From: Chamaecrista fasciculata | Taxonomy: Eukaryota > Streptophyta > Magnoliopsida > Fabales > Fabaceae | Reading direction: 5' to 3' | Assembly (NCBI GenBank): GCA_003254925.1 | Contig: QANZ01023192.1 | Span: 1-64,000, forward strand | DNA: 64,000 bases | In this document: positions 1-11,303 of the stretch, piece after piece | Position numbering within the stretch: the stretch's first letter is position 1 | Layout: each line of letters begins with the position of its first letter | Notes under the pieces: generated by a model | What the model saw: the letters and a program-made list of their open reading frames with translations, nothing else | Told to the model about the DNA's origin: nothing | The model's database searches: none | Program-made: the position numbers and the translations under genes

Positions 1-505
1 TCATCTGACAAACAGATCCATTCATTGTTATCATTGATAATCACAAGGAGAGCCAAATTAAAGTACAATAGTATATATATGAATGCCAGATTGCAATAGA
101 GTATGTCAAATTGATCTGCAGCATATACATATTATTATATATTAATGCGACACATAACAATAATAACTAATTTAATTTAATTATAGCATCAAGGTGGCAT
201 GGTTGTGGATCAATCTTTTTTAAAAGGTAATGTGTATATTGATATAAAAAATGGGACACATTAAACCTATTGTCTAAAAGTTGCAATTGGCGGGACGTGC
301 ATAAATAAATAAGTTTAAAAGCTAGCCATAAGGCAAGTAGGCTAGTCTTGTTCCCCCCGTTAATAATTTATTTGGCTTCGATAGTAGCATTCAAATTGAA
401 AACTTTGTTTGCATATTAGTTTATATATGTTATAAAAGTGGTAAGCACAATCATAGTGCACCTAAAGTCGCATCAGCTAATTTGTGCCGATATATATATA
501 TATAT
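1..505. other. AT-rich intergenic, no gene seen
   Basis: No open frame with family resemblance, RNA gene or intact element is visible. The stretch ends in a short (TA)n tract at 490-506 that directly abuts the inverted-repeat element to its right. Confidence 0.6.
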
Positions 506-928
506 AGGATAAACTATGGTAACCTGGATTATATTTCACTTTAATATCTTGTGGTTTAAAAAGTGACACTTTAGTACTATGTGGTATTTTTCTGTTAACA
601 CTTTGGTTCCCTTGTAGAATTATTTTTTAATTTTAATTATAACAAATTTTGCAAAAATTATATATTAACCTCTAATATTTTCAAAAAATTACAAACAAGT
701 ACCTGAATACATATTATTAGACTAAAATGAAACATGAAATTTTATTGGGGTCAAAACATAATTTTTGAAAAATATAGGACAGAAGATAAAATTGCAAAAC
801 AACCCCAAATTTGTTATGGTCAAAATTACAAAATAGTTCCAAAAAGTACCAAAGTGTTAACGAAGAATACCACAAGATACCAAAGTGTCACTTTTTAAAC
901 TACAGAGTACCAAAGTGTAATTTACCTA
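506..928. mobile_element. Terminal-inverted-repeat (foldback-like) element, copy A
   Basis: The left ~100 bases (from AGGATAAACTATGG) and the reverse complement of the right ~90 bases (ending CCAAAGTGTAATTTACCT) match with scattered mismatches. Both carry several copies of a short phrase of the form TACCAAAGTGT and its complement. No coding sequence is present, so this is a non-autonomous element. Related partial copies occur near 43905-44038, 51650-51850 and 52800-52985. No clear target duplication could be assigned because the left flank is a TA tract. Superfamily unknown. Confidence 0.6.
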
Positions 929-1539
929 TATGAACTCGGTACTCCATTTATGAAAAGTTTTTATTTTAAGCCAAACAAAACATAAAAAATGAAAAATAAA
1001 ATAAAATAAAATGATTCACTTTGCCACTACCAAAGTACATTTTCCTCACAATTAGTTGTATAGATATGAACTTTGCAATATATATGTGTAGGACAAAAAA
1101 GATTCGTAACACAAAATAAACACCTCACGAGCTAACCGAAAGAGACCCTAAATAGTTGATGTTTGCAAAAAAAAAAAAATATGGACNCGAGTTCTACCCG
1201 ATACTATATATATATATTGTTGGAAAATGACAGGTTAATAAAATGAATGCGTTAGGAGATAGAGAAGAAAGATCCGGTTGAAAATTGATGAAATGATGTT
1301 TACCATAAAAAAATAAAAATAAAATTGATGAAATGAAAGCAGAGTAAGAATCCCAGCTGTTGGTAGGGAAAGAGTAATGGGCCCACAGTATTGACACGTG
1401 TGAAGCTCTAGTTTTGCATGGCTTCTCTAACCCCTTCTTCATAAACCCCTCCCTCGATCATACCATTAATTCCATATTCGATCCATCCATAAATTAAAAG
1501 CATAGTCCATAATCTCTTGAGCCGGGCGGTTCAGCAGCC
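929..1539. other. Upstream region of the VPE gene
   Basis: Non-coding, AT-rich. It contains a single N at 1187 next to a poly-A run (probable contig join). A perfect G-box core CACGTG lies at 1395-1400, about 140 bases before the VPE start codon; G-boxes are common in seed and stress promoters, but its use here is inference. No convincing TATA box was assigned. Confidence 0.4.
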
Positions 1540-3864
1540 ATGGCGGTTCACCCATGCATATTGATATTGTTGGTGATAGTCGGTTCAGTAGGAAGGGGTG
1601 AGGCCGTGAGGGTAGTAGACCGGTGGGAGTCGGTGATTAAACAACCTACTGAATCGTCGTCGGATGTTCACGGAGAAGTCGGCACTCGATGGGCGGTTCT
1701 GGTGGCCGGTTCCTCTGGATATGGAAATTATAGGCATCAGGTGGGTTTGTTTTTATTCATTTTAATTCTCCTCCTAATTATATAATTAATGTTTAGTTTT
1801 GGAGAAATTAATTATAGTGATGATTTTAATTATATTAATATTGAAAGTGCAGGCGGATGTGTGTCATTCATACCAATTGCTGAGAAAAGGAGGGCTGAAA
1901 GAAGAAAACATAGTGGTGTTTATGTATGATGACATAGCTATGCACGACATGAATCCCAGGCCTGGTGTCATCATCAATAATCCTCAGGGACCAGATGTAT
2001 ATGCTGGAGTCCCCAAGGTTATATTGACTAGCTGATGTGCATGATACATATATGCGTTACTTGTTAGTTGTTAGTGTTGGTTTAATTAATTGAATTGAAT
2101 GAGAGGATGGGAATTGATTGGATTAGATGCATGTAAAATGTTGATTGTAGGATTACACAGGAGAGAATGTGACAACGGAGAACCTGTATGCGGTGATTCT
2201 AGGGGATAAGAGTAAATTGAAGGGTGGAAGCGGGAAAGTAATCAACAGCCAACCCAATGACAGCATTTTCATCTTTTATTCTGATCACGGAGGCCCTGGA
2301 GTTCTGGGTGACCCCAATTGACTTGAAGAAAAAGCAGAGTTAGAGTTCATTAATTATTAATTAGTCATTACTGATTCCCCATCTTTGATTAAATTGACAG
2401 GGATGCCAAACCTGCCGTATCTTTATGCTGTGGATTTCATTGATGTTTTGAAGAAGAAACATGCGTCTGGGGGTTACAGGGACATGGTGAGAACTCAGAA
2501 CTCAGAACTGACAAGTAGCTATATATGATCATAGGGAATTAGTTGTGTGAAAAGTAAAAGATGGAATATTGATGATATTAAATAATGAGAGAGTACGTTG
2601 TGGGATATCTGTGAAGGTTGTATATGTGGAAGCTTGTGAAAGTGGGAGCATATTTGAGGGTATAATGCCCACTGATCTCAACATTTATGTGACAACTGCA
2701 TCCAACGCGCAAGAGAGTAGCTTTGGAACTTACTGTCCTGAAATGGAACCTTCTCCACCTCCTGAATATATCACTTGTTTGGGCGATTTGTACAGCGTTG
2801 CTTGGATGGAGGACAGGTATTCATTATATATATATAATTCATTCATCAAATATCCATCTTGTACTCTCTCAATTAAGTTTCAAGTTTCAACGATACGAGT
2901 ACTTAACTCAACTCTGACTCTTCACTATCTCGTTGCAGTGAGACGCACAATCTGAGAAGAGAAACTGTGAATCAACAGTATCAAGCGGTAAGGTTTAATT
3001 ATTAATTTGATATATGTATATAAAATTGTGATTTCTAGCTTTCAATTAAGAGGAAAACGCAAAACCAATAATAATTTGGGTGTATGTATGTGCAGGTGAA
3101 GAGACGGACTTCGAATTCGAACAACTACGAGATTGGGTCGCATGTGATGGAGTATGGGGATACCAGCATCAAGGCTGAAAGGCTTTATAGGTATCAAGGT
3201 TTCGATCCTGCCACCCTCAATTTTCCTCCTCACAACGCCATGCTACCCACAACCAAAATGCAAGTTGTTAACCAGAGAGATGCAGAGGTCTACTTCATGT
3301 GGCAAATGGTAATTATATTCTTTTTGAAAATATTTCAACAATTAATATAATTACCCATCAAATGAACGAGGACGATGTATGTTTCAGTATAAAAGATTAG
3401 AAGATGAATCAGTAAAAAAGAGAGAAATTCTGAGGGAGATGACAGAGACAATGAAACATCGGAATCATTTGGATGGTAGCGTTGGGTTGATTGGAACATT
3501 TCTATTTGGACCAGCAAAAGGCTCCTCTGTTTTGAACTCGGTCAGAGAATCCGGGCTTCCCCTGGTTGATGACTGGACATGCTTAAAATCAATGGTAATA
3601 TATATAATTAAGCACTAATTTAATTAATTAATTAATTATATTCCCTGATCTGTTGATAATGATAGTTGAATTTGGGCGCAGGTGCGGGTGTTTGAAAGTA
3701 ATTGTGGATCGCTGACACAGTATGGGATGAAACACATGCGTGCATTTGCTAATATATGCAACAACGGTGTTTCTAAGGCCTCCATGGAAGAGGCTTCTAT
3801 GGCAGCTTGCGGTGGCTATCAAGTGGGTTTGTGGCATCCATCCAACAGGGGTTACAGTGCTTGA
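1540..3864 (+). CDS. VPE: Vacuolar processing enzyme (legumain, asparaginyl endopeptidase)
   Basis: Nine exons, GT-AG throughout: 1540-1740, 1853-2017, 2151-2307, 2401-2486, 2617-2816, 2939-2987, 3096-3308, 3388-3594, 3682-3864; total 1461 nt, 486 aa, the usual family length. Family C13 proteases cleave after Asn/Asp in the vacuole, maturing seed storage proteins and acting in vacuole-mediated cell death. Seen: a hydrophobic N-terminal signal (about residues 1-22), catalytic His168 in [11 protein letters not shown], catalytic Cys210 in EACESGS, the GYxNYRHQADVCH block, and a C-terminal autoinhibitory/prodomain half with conserved cysteines ([16 protein letters not shown]). Start chosen because the ATG directly precedes the signal peptide. 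The C-terminal half ([26 protein letters not shown], ending in GYSA) looks like the seed/beta class. Two normally Trp-bearing spots read GYGNYRHQ and ESSFGTYC, from my memory of the family. No frame damage. Confidence 0.95.
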
Positions 3865-5259
3865 TTTTCTGGCCTTTATGACTCAATGATGAGATATGTG
3901 GTTTGCCGTTCTAATTAGAGTTTGCTGCTAAATAGCTACGTAATTTGATGCTCAGATTTCTTGTAATTTCATACCCTTACTGTATATATAACAGAAATGT
4001 TGGGTTTTTTTTTCGAATTAAAGAAACAGGATACATTAAGTAGTAGATATGTGTGCAATTCAGTCTTATGATGAGTTGTGACAAGCCAAGCCATGTGCTC
4101 TAGTACTAGTAACACAAGAAAGAGTAGGAACATGTAAATCTCGTTCATGCCGATCTTGTTGAAGCCTATCTTTGTATGATAATATATTTTATGTTATCAT
4201 GATTAATTATGTTATGTTTTACCAATAATATATACATACATCAAGTCATTTACTGTACGTTCAACCTCTTTCTAGTCGAAGAAAGAAAAATTTATACTAG
4301 AGGAGTTTTCTAAGAGAAAATTTACTATTTTGGGTCAATAATTCCGTCATGCAAAGTCCCTAGTGTGCCCCTCATGCAAAGCCCCTAGTTCAACTCGAGA
4401 TTGATTTGTTACAAGATTACTTAGTCAGATTTTTCTTTAAACATTTTGTAATGTAATATAATACGATTAAATAATTAACTACTAAACTATAAAATAGACC
4501 CCACTCAAAACAAAACAAAAAATTGTTTGAAAACTAAAATAAAATTAATTCTATAGTTTGAGGACTAAAATAAAATTAAAAATAGTTTGAGGACTAAAAT
4601 AAAACCGATCCCATAGTTTGAGGATTAAAATGGAACAAAAAATTAGATTCAGGACCAAAATGAGACTAATTTATAGTTTGAGGACCAAAATGACTATTTA
4701 ACCCCAAACTTTGTTGATGGGCCCTTTTGAATAGTTTTGGACTTTTGGGCCTTAAAACTGTATTCCCCGTAGTCTCTACTCTACGGACCAGCTTTTTAAA
4801 GCTCGTTAAATATAATGGCTCCATCTGAACCTTGTTGATAAAAAAAAAAAAAAANTTGTTGAAAAAAAAAAAAAAAACATGCCACTTCCAGTTCAAGTTT
4901 TTGCTCATTCTTCTCTCCTCTAGTGCATATATATGGCTATATGCCATTTCGAAGTAAAGAGAGAAACAAAATTAATAGAAAAAACATTGCGTTCATTATT
5001 AAGCCAAAACTAAATTTTGTTCAAAAAAAACAAAAAGCCAAAACTAAATCTTCCGGGCCGAATCAGCAAAAGAAAATGTTGCTGAAAGCAAAATTTTCAA
5101 GAAGAAAATGTATGAACAATTGAGATTTTGGTAGATAGTGCTTGGCACATGATTGTGTAATTTAATTTGTAAGAACCGAATGGAGTAAGAGGGTAATGAT
5201 TTCGAACTCCACTTCCTCTAACTTTGTTTCTTCTCATTACTTATTTGTTAATCATATTA
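3865..5259. other. Intergenic, VPE 3' flank to LINE
   Basis: The VPE 3' flank is followed by AT-rich DNA with no recognisable gene. It holds a degenerate tandem repeat at about 4500-4700 and a single N at 4855. Nearly the same short sequence (TTGTTG followed by a poly-A run) lies on both sides of that N, suggesting an unmerged contig overlap. Another N follows at 5260. Confidence 0.5.
4500..4700. repeat. Degenerate tandem repeat, ~40-45 bp unit
   Basis: About five imperfect units built on TAGTTTGAGGACTAAAATAA, the last ones carrying GGACCAAAATGA. The GGGACCAAAA theme recurs in the arrays at 19463-19667, 36752-37195 and 43030-43160, so these appear to belong to one dispersed non-coding repeat lineage. 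Confidence 0.55.
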
Positions 5260-5439
5260 NAGTCTTCTCCTCTTCCATGTCTTAGATATGTGAAGAGTTT
5301 CCAGCCTCACTGTTGGAGTTGAGGCATACGTCTCTGGTGGTGGACAGCATATATTGGGGTTAGCAGAGGAAGGAGTTGGAAAATATTCTTAAACTGAGAG
5401 CGCTAGAGAAAGGAAAGGTTATAGAAAGGAAGGGTGGAA

Positions 5440-7179
5440 ATGGAGGAAGATACAAACGACGTCATGGACAAGTGTAAGGAAGAGGCCACGGAGGGTGAAG
5501 TAATCGCTTTGGAGGTAAATGCACATCGTACACTGGAGGTGGCCAAGCATGCCCTAGTAGGGAAGATCATCACGGATAAGGCACTCAATCGAAAGACGGT
5601 GCGTGGGATGATAGAGAAGAGTTGGGGAAACCCTAACGGGTTACACATCGTAGATCTGAGCACCAATACGTTCCTGTTTAACTTCAGTGAACCGCAAACT
5701 CCAAAAAGGATAATGGAGGAAGCACCATGGAACATAATGGGGAGTCTACTGAGTCTACACAGGTGGCTACCTGAAGTTTCAATACATGAAGTCGTCTTTA
5801 GCTATAGTCCGTTCTGGATACAAATTCATGGAGTACCCCTGGAAGGTTTCTCAACGGAGAATGCTAGGAGAATAGCGAGCAGAGTAGGAGAAGTGGAGAA
5901 AGTGGAAAATCCAATCTTTAACAACAAGGTGGTAAGAGGTTTCCTACGTGCAAAAGTTATTATCAACCTTAATAAACCTCTCATCACCGGCTTCTGGATT
6001 CCTCGGAGAGATCTCCCGAATGCATGGGTGATGATTTATTATGAAAAGTTACAAGACTTCTGCTATAAATGCGGAAGACTGGGTCACGCTAGAAAAGAAT
6101 GCAAAGAAGAGCTAGCAATGGCAGTCCATAATCCTAACAAGCCGCGATATGGTCCAAATCTTGGGGTGCTGCCGCTGAAACCCTTGTCTACCATTATCGC
6201 CGAGATGAGCTGTGCAGGGGAAGAAAGGGGTGAGAGCAACGCGCCATTCCGAGGACGTGAGACTGGTAGACCGTACGCTGGTACAGAGGCAAGCAGTAAA
6301 AGTAGGGAGGTTGAAGGGGATGGAAATGATGTGAGGGGAAAACATAGGTATTCTTGCAATATGGCGGCGAATCAGGATGAATCTGGGAGAATAGCACGTG
6401 ACAACAAAAATAGGCCTTGGAATGCGGAAAAAAGAAACCGAGATGGGGAAAAGGAGCATAGGCTGACAGATGAAGGTTCAACAAGTAATCCTAAGGGAGA
6501 ACAAGATCGTAACAGTGGGCCAGGGAAAGTTTCTGAACACAGTGTGACACGTATTGACCTCCAGGAAGGAAAAGCAAGGCCAGGACTGGGCCCAATGCAG
6601 CTGGAAGATCTGGACCTGGAAAGGGAGGATATTGGACTAAAAAGCCCAGTAATAATTCTTGACGTTCTAAGCCCAAATCTGGAGAAAAAAAACAATGAAG
6701 GGGGTCCAAGTGATTTGGACATGAGGTTGTCTCAGGAGCAAATCAATGAGTGTAGAAAGAAGCTAGTGGGCGAAGAGGTTAAAGGATTGGGCCAGGGGCA
6801 TGTCAAGGCCCACCAGACCATGGAATTAGTTGTGTGGGGACCCAGGGAAAGAGTGAAGAGGATCGAAAAACCAATTTGTTTTGTGGAGTTACCAGAGGAG
6901 GAAGACGAAGGGGGAATCGCCGACAGCGGACAAATCTCAGTACCGGAAGTCGAAGATAGTCTGGCTGTTCGGGTTCTGTCAACTCTCCAACTGAAACGAG
7001 GTCGACAAGAACATGATGAGGAGGAGGACGAGAGCAAATCGCAGAAGAGAAGAATCATGGGGGCGGAGAACAGAGGTTTCCGGGTGGAGGAAGTTCGAAA
7101 CTCAGCAGATTTGGCGACGGAGATGGAAAACGAGAAGGCGGGGGAGGCAGGCCTTAAGCTGCCCCACCGGGAGCCATGA
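5440..7179 (+). CDS. LINE ORF1, DUF4283 / zinc-knuckle nucleic-acid-binding protein
   Basis: About 579 aa from the ATG at 5440. The first ~170 residues resemble the DUF4283 domain of plant LINE ORF1 proteins (motifs WNIMGSLLSLHRW and PFWIQIHGVPLEGFS). A CCHC zinc knuckle, CYKCGRLGHARKEC, starts near residue 208. The remainder is charged and low in order, with a basic KRGRQ/KSQKRR segment near the end. In plant L1 elements this protein coats the transcript. Its stop codon overlaps the ORF2 start in the tetranucleotide ATGA, suggesting coupled reinitiation (inference). Confidence 0.88.
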   Translation: MEEDTNDVMDKCKEEATEGEVIALEVNAHRTLEVAKHALVGKIITDKALNRKTVRGMIEKSWGNPNGLHIVDLSTNTFLFNFSEPQTPKRIMEEAPWNIMGSLLSLHRWLPEVSIHEVVFSYSPFWIQIHGVPLEGFSTENARRIASRVGEVEKVENPIFNNKVVRGFLRAKVIINLNKPLITGFWIPRRDLPNAWVMIYYEKLQDFCYKCGRLGHARKECKEELAMAVHNPNKPRYGPNLGVLPLKPLSTIIAEMSCAGEERGESNAPFRGRETGRPYAGTEASSKSREVEGDGNDVRGKHRYSCNMAANQDESGRIARDNKNRPWNAEKRNRDGEKEHRLTDEGSTSNPKGEQDRNSGPGKVSEHSVTRIDLQEGKARPGLGPMQLEDLDLEREDIGLKSPVIILDVLSPNLEKKNNEGGPSDLDMRLSQEQINECRKKLVGEEVKGLGQGHVKAHQTMELVVWGPRERVKRIEKPICFVELPEEEDEGGIADSGQISVPEVEDSLAVRVLSTLQLKRGRQEHDEEEDESKSQKRRIMGAENRGFRVEEVRNSADLATEMENEKAGEAGLKLPHREP

Positions 7180-10100
7180 GTTCTATAATCAGTTGGAACT
7201 GCCGTGGGATTGGGGTGCCTGCGACAGTCAGAGCGTTAAAGGACTTGGTAACTCACCACACCCCAATGTTGGTTTTTTTGTGTGAAACAAAAGCTCGTAG
7301 AAGTAGGATTGAATCTCTCTGTCGTTATTTAGCTTTTGATAAGTGTTTTGTAGTGGAAGCCTCAGGGCTCTCTGGTGGCTTAGCAGTCTTGTGGAAAAGC
7401 TGTATTTCAGTTTCTATTTTGAACTTCTGTAAGAACTTTGTTCATTTGAAAGTTGATATGAATGAAAAAGGTTCCTGTTATTTTTCTGGTGTCTATGGAG
7501 ATGTGGATGCAAATGCTCGAAGAGCGGTATGGGACAGAATTTCTCGACTGCCAAACACTAGCTCTAATGCTTGGGGATGTATGGGGGACTTTAATGACAT
7601 TTTAGATCAAAACGAAAAAGATGAGAGGAGGCCAAAAGAAAACAACCACATCCAGTGTTTCAGAGACTTTGTGGATAGAAATAATTTGCTTGATGTCCCC
7701 ATGAAAGGATGCAAATATACCTGGTGTAATAATAGAGTGGATGATATGGTTAGGGAAAAGATAGACAGGGCTTTGGTAAACAACAACTGGCAGATGCAAT
7801 TCCCTGATATGATATTAACAGCTTTACCGGCTATTGGCTCTGATCACTCTCCCCTAGTCCTTCAATTGTGGCGGCAGGATAGAAGAGGAAGGAAGACGTT
7901 CAAATATGAGAAGTTTTGGGAGGACCACGAGGAGTTCAATACCATCATCGATACAGGATGGAACGACTGCATGCAAGCTCCTATAATGGAGAAGTTACAG
8001 AAAATGAAAGACATACTGGGCGATTGGAGCAGCAGAACCTTCAAGAGAGCAGATAAGGAGATTAACAGGTTAAAGAAGAAGATGATGAGTTTGGAGAAGG
8101 GCATTATGACAAAAGACAAGTTCTTGGAACAGAGGAGAATTAAGGAAGAGCTTGATAAATTATGGAAGCAGGAAGAAGAATACTGGAGAGCAAGGTCTCG
8201 TATCAACTGGCTTCGTGGTGGGGATCGTAATTCAAAATTCTTTCATGCCTCAACCCTCCAGAGAAGAGCACAGAATAAGATTACTAGGCTCAAGAATGGG
8301 GACGGGACATGGGTCGAGAATGGTGAAGATCTGGAGAATTTGATTAGGGGAAATTTTATCTCACTCTTCGAGTCATCTAACCCCACAAATAGTGAGATAA
8401 TAACCGACTTGGTTTCCCCAATTATTACTGAAGCTGATAATCAACGTTTGCTTAGCCCGATTGAAGAAGGGGAGGTTAGGAGGGCGGTCTTCAATTTGGG
8501 GGCATCCAAAGCTCCAGGTCCCGATGGATTAACTGGGCAGTTCTTCCAACATAAATGGGAAACGGTAAGAGAAGATGTAGTGAATGCAGTCAAGGAATTC
8601 TTCAATAGCAAGACGATGCCGGATGGACTAAATGAAACCCATATAACATTGATCCCGAAGACTCAGCACCCTGAGGAGATTGGCCAATTCAGACCCATCA
8701 GCTGTTGTAATTTCATGTATAAAGTTATATCCAAAGTTCTGGCTGAAAGGATGAAGCTCCTGGTACAAAAAATTATTAGTGACTCACAAAGTGCATTTGT
8801 TAAGGGAAGACAGATACAAGACAACATCATGGTGGCCCACGAGGTGTTTCACAAGCTTAGGAATTCTGGTAGGGGAAATCTCAAGGCCTTGGTGTCAAAA
8901 TTAGACATGAGCAAGGCGTATGATCGGATGGAATGGAGTTTCATTGTGAACATGCTCAAGTCCTTTGGTTTCAATGATCATTGGGTGGAGCTTGTGCGTA
9001 GTTGCATTACTTCGGTAACATATAGAATTAAGGTAAATGGGGAGCTTGGCCAGTGCATCACGCCTCAAAGGGGTTTGAGACAGGGGGACCCCATGTCTCC
9101 ATACCTTTTTATTATCGCGGCGGAAGGGCTGTCTGTGCTTCTTAACAAAGCTGTGGAGGATGGCAGGCTTTCGGGGGTCAAATTATCTAGGACAGGTCCT
9201 ACCTTATCGCACCTGTTCTATGCAGATGACGCCATGATTCTAACGAAGGCAGAGCCCAGCGAAGCATACGAATTACAACAGATTCTCAACCGATATTCAA
9301 CTGCTTCAGGACAAAGAATAAATGTCTCCAAATCGGGTCTTTTGTTTAGTAAAGCGGTGGAAGCAAATGTCAAAAACCAGATTTCCCAAATTCTTAACAT
9401 GCAGATCTGCACCTCCCCGGGGAAGTACTTGGGGCTGCCGGGTGAATGGCAAAAATCAAAAGTTCAATCTCTGCACTGGCTTAAAGATCGAGTTTGGCAG
9501 AAGCTTCAGGGATGGAAAGCGAAGTTACTTTCCCAAGCTGGCAAAGAAGTGTTAATTAAGGCAGTGATACAAGCAATCCCGACGTACATCATGTCAGTTT
9601 TCATTCTTCCAAGATCCTTTTGTGACAGTCTGTCCAGCATGGTTGCTCGGTTCTGGTGGAGTCAAAATAATAAAGATAAAGGTATACATTGGGTGAACTG
9701 GAAGAAACTTCAGAAGAGCAAGCGGGACGGAGGCTTGGGTTTTAGAGATTTCCATGCTATGAACTTGGCTTTAGTTGCAAAACAGGTTTGGAGGATTGAT
9801 AAGAACCAGAATGCTCTGTGGGCTCGGGTTATTAAAGATATTTACTTCCCACGTTCCACAATTTGGGAGGCAAAAAAAGGAAGAAATTTCTCGTGGGGTT
9901 GGAATAGCATCCTAAAAGGCCGGGAATTCCTTAAGAAACACATGGCATGGTACATAAAGGATGGGGAAAGGGTGAAAGTTTTCGCAGATAAATGGTTGAT
10001 AAATGGCGAAAGAATGTGGGCAACTAACCCAAGGGACCAGGAGGTGAAGGTAAGAGCTTTATTGACTGATATGGGTGACTGTTGGAACATCCGAAAGGTG

Positions 10101-11303
10101 AAAGAGATTATCCCAAATGATCTGGTGGGGCAGGTTATTGCGGTGCCTATAAACCATCACATGCCCAGAGACGAAGTATACTGGCCTTATGCTAAAAATG
10201 GACAGTATTCCGTAAAGACAGGCTATCACCTGGCTAGAGAAGACCTGGATGACAAAAACACCCCAACATCCTCTGCTCCTGTTTCTCCCTCTCTGTGGAA
10301 GGTGATTTGGGCTGCTAATGTTCTTCCAAAAATTAAAATTTTTGCTTGGAGATGCATGTCGAATGCCCTCCCAACTAAGGTGAACTTGTTTAAAAAGAAA
10401 TGCAGCACTTCAGGGGTGTGTCCTATATGTCAGCGCGAGGATGAGTCAATGGAGCATTTATTCTTCCGGTGTGAGTGGACTAAGGCTGTGTGGTATGGCT
10501 CTCTTTTCCAATGGTGTACTCCGGATAACACTAGTCTCAAGTTTATAGACTGGTTCGAAGAAAAATTAAGTGTGCTCTGTTCTAGTGATGATGCTTCTGG
10601 TGGTTTGGTTGCGATGTTCTTCAACATTCTCTGGGCAATCTGGAAGAATAGGAACCAGTTCTGTTTTGAGGGTAAGGCTATTAATCCGGTGGCTGTTATT
10701 AACTTGGCGAAAGAGGGCTGTTCCGGTTACCTTGCTGCGAACGCAAGGCCTGAACTGCAGAGTAACAACGTCCAATTTCCTCACCAGGAAGCGGCGGTAT
10801 GGTCCCCCCCCCCTGCGGGGTTCCTAAAAATAAACATCGACGCAGCCACAAAATTGGGAGAAGCCAAAGGAGCAATTGCAGTCATTGTAAGAGACGATAA
10901 TGGTGATATGCTGACAGGCATCTCAAAAAGGATCCCCTGCAGCTGTGCTATTCAGGCAGAAGCTCGTGCGTTGGCGGAAGCCATTAGGCTGGTTGAAGCG
11001 CTTGAACTGTCCCATGTCATCATCGAATCCGATTGTAAAGAGCTCGTGGACTGCTGCTTTTCGGATGACGTTCCGTGGCAAATTGTGTCTCAAATGCATG
11101 AAGTGAAGGCTTCCCTTGCAAATCTTTCAAACACGTCTATAGCTTGGGTGAGAAGAACGGCAAACAGGGTTGCCGATACGGTAGCTAAACTTTCACTCAA
11201 GACCTTTGTGCCCCTTAACTGGTCCTGGAGCATTCCCGTGAAGGTGAAAGCTGCTGTTTTGGAGGATAAACTTGTTTGCAATTCGTCTCGTCATCGGGCC
11301 TAG
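7176..11303 (+). CDS. LINE ORF2, endonuclease / reverse transcriptase / RNase H
   Basis: 1375 aa. The N-terminal ~230 residues form the apurinic-like endonuclease (ISWNCRGIG, GDFND, SDHSPL). A coiled linker is followed by the reverse transcriptase (about residues 440-760): SKAPGPDGL, ISCCNFMYKVISKVLAERM, SAFVKGRQIQDN, LDMSKAYDRMEW, QRGLRQGDPMSPYLF, and catalytic YADD at 682-685. Around 1015-1105 lies the zf-RVT domain with CPICQREDESMEHLFFRC. The last ~150 residues are an RNase H (INIDAA, QAEARALAEA, IESDC, NRVADTVAK) retaining Asp, Glu and Asp residues expected in the active site. The RNase H is the plant L1 type. No stop or frameshift is seen. Confidence 0.93.
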   Translation: MSSIISWNCRGIGVPATVRALKDLVTHHTPMLVFLCETKARRSRIESLCRYLAFDKCFVVEASGLSGGLAVLWKSCISVSILNFCKNFVHLKVDMNEKGSCYFSGVYGDVDANARRAVWDRISRLPNTSSNAWGCMGDFNDILDQNEKDERRPKENNHIQCFRDFVDRNNLLDVPMKGCKYTWCNNRVDDMVREKIDRALVNNNWQMQFPDMILTALPAIGSDHSPLVLQLWRQDRRGRKTFKYEKFWEDHEEFNTIIDTGWNDCMQAPIMEKLQKMKDILGDWSSRTFKRADKEINRLKKKMMSLEKGIMTKDKFLEQRRIKEELDKLWKQEEEYWRARSRINWLRGGDRNSKFFHASTLQRRAQNKITRLKNGDGTWVENGEDLENLIRGNFISLFESSNPTNSEIITDLVSPIITEADNQRLLSPIEEGEVRRAVFNLGASKAPGPDGLTGQFFQHKWETVREDVVNAVKEFFNSKTMPDGLNETHITLIPKTQHPEEIGQFRPISCCNFMYKVISKVLAERMKLLVQKIISDSQSAFVKGRQIQDNIMVAHEVFHKLRNSGRGNLKALVSKLDMSKAYDRMEWSFIVNMLKSFGFNDHWVELVRSCITSVTYRIKVNGELGQCITPQRGLRQGDPMSPYLFIIAAEGLSVLLNKAVEDGRLSGVKLSRTGPTLSHLFYADDAMILTKAEPSEAYELQQILNRYSTASGQRINVSKSGLLFSKAVEANVKNQISQILNMQICTSPGKYLGLPGEWQKSKVQSLHWLKDRVWQKLQGWKAKLLSQAGKEVLIKAVIQAIPTYIMSVFILPRSFCDSLSSMVARFWWSQNNKDKGIHWVNWKKLQKSKRDGGLGFRDFHAMNLALVAKQVWRIDKNQNALWARVIKDIYFPRSTIWEAKKGRNFSWGWNSILKGREFLKKHMAWYIKDGERVKVFADKWLINGERMWATNPRDQEVKVRALLTDMGDCWNIRKVKEIIPNDLVGQVIAVPINHHMPRDEVYWPYAKNGQYSVKTGYHLAREDLDDKNTPTSSAPVSPSLWKVIWAANVLPKIKIFAWRCMSNALPTKVNLFKKKCSTSGVCPICQREDESMEHLFFRCEWTKAVWYGSLFQWCTPDNTSLKFIDWFEEKLSVLCSSDDASGGLVAMFFNILWAIWKNRNQFCFEGKAINPVAVINLAKEGCSGYLAANARPELQSNNVQFPHQEAAVWSPPPAGFLKINIDAATKLGEAKGAIAVIVRDDNGDMLTGISKRIPCSCAIQAEARALAEAIRLVEALELSHVIIESDCKELVDCCFSDDVPWQIVSQMHEVKASLANLSNTSIAWVRRTANRVADTVAKLSLKTFVPLNWSWSIPVKVKAAVLEDKLVCNSSRHRA

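Noticed and set aside
6112..7058. Several long minus-strand frames opposite LINE ORF1
   Set aside because: Shadows of the high-GC, charged ORF1 coding strand; no independent motifs.
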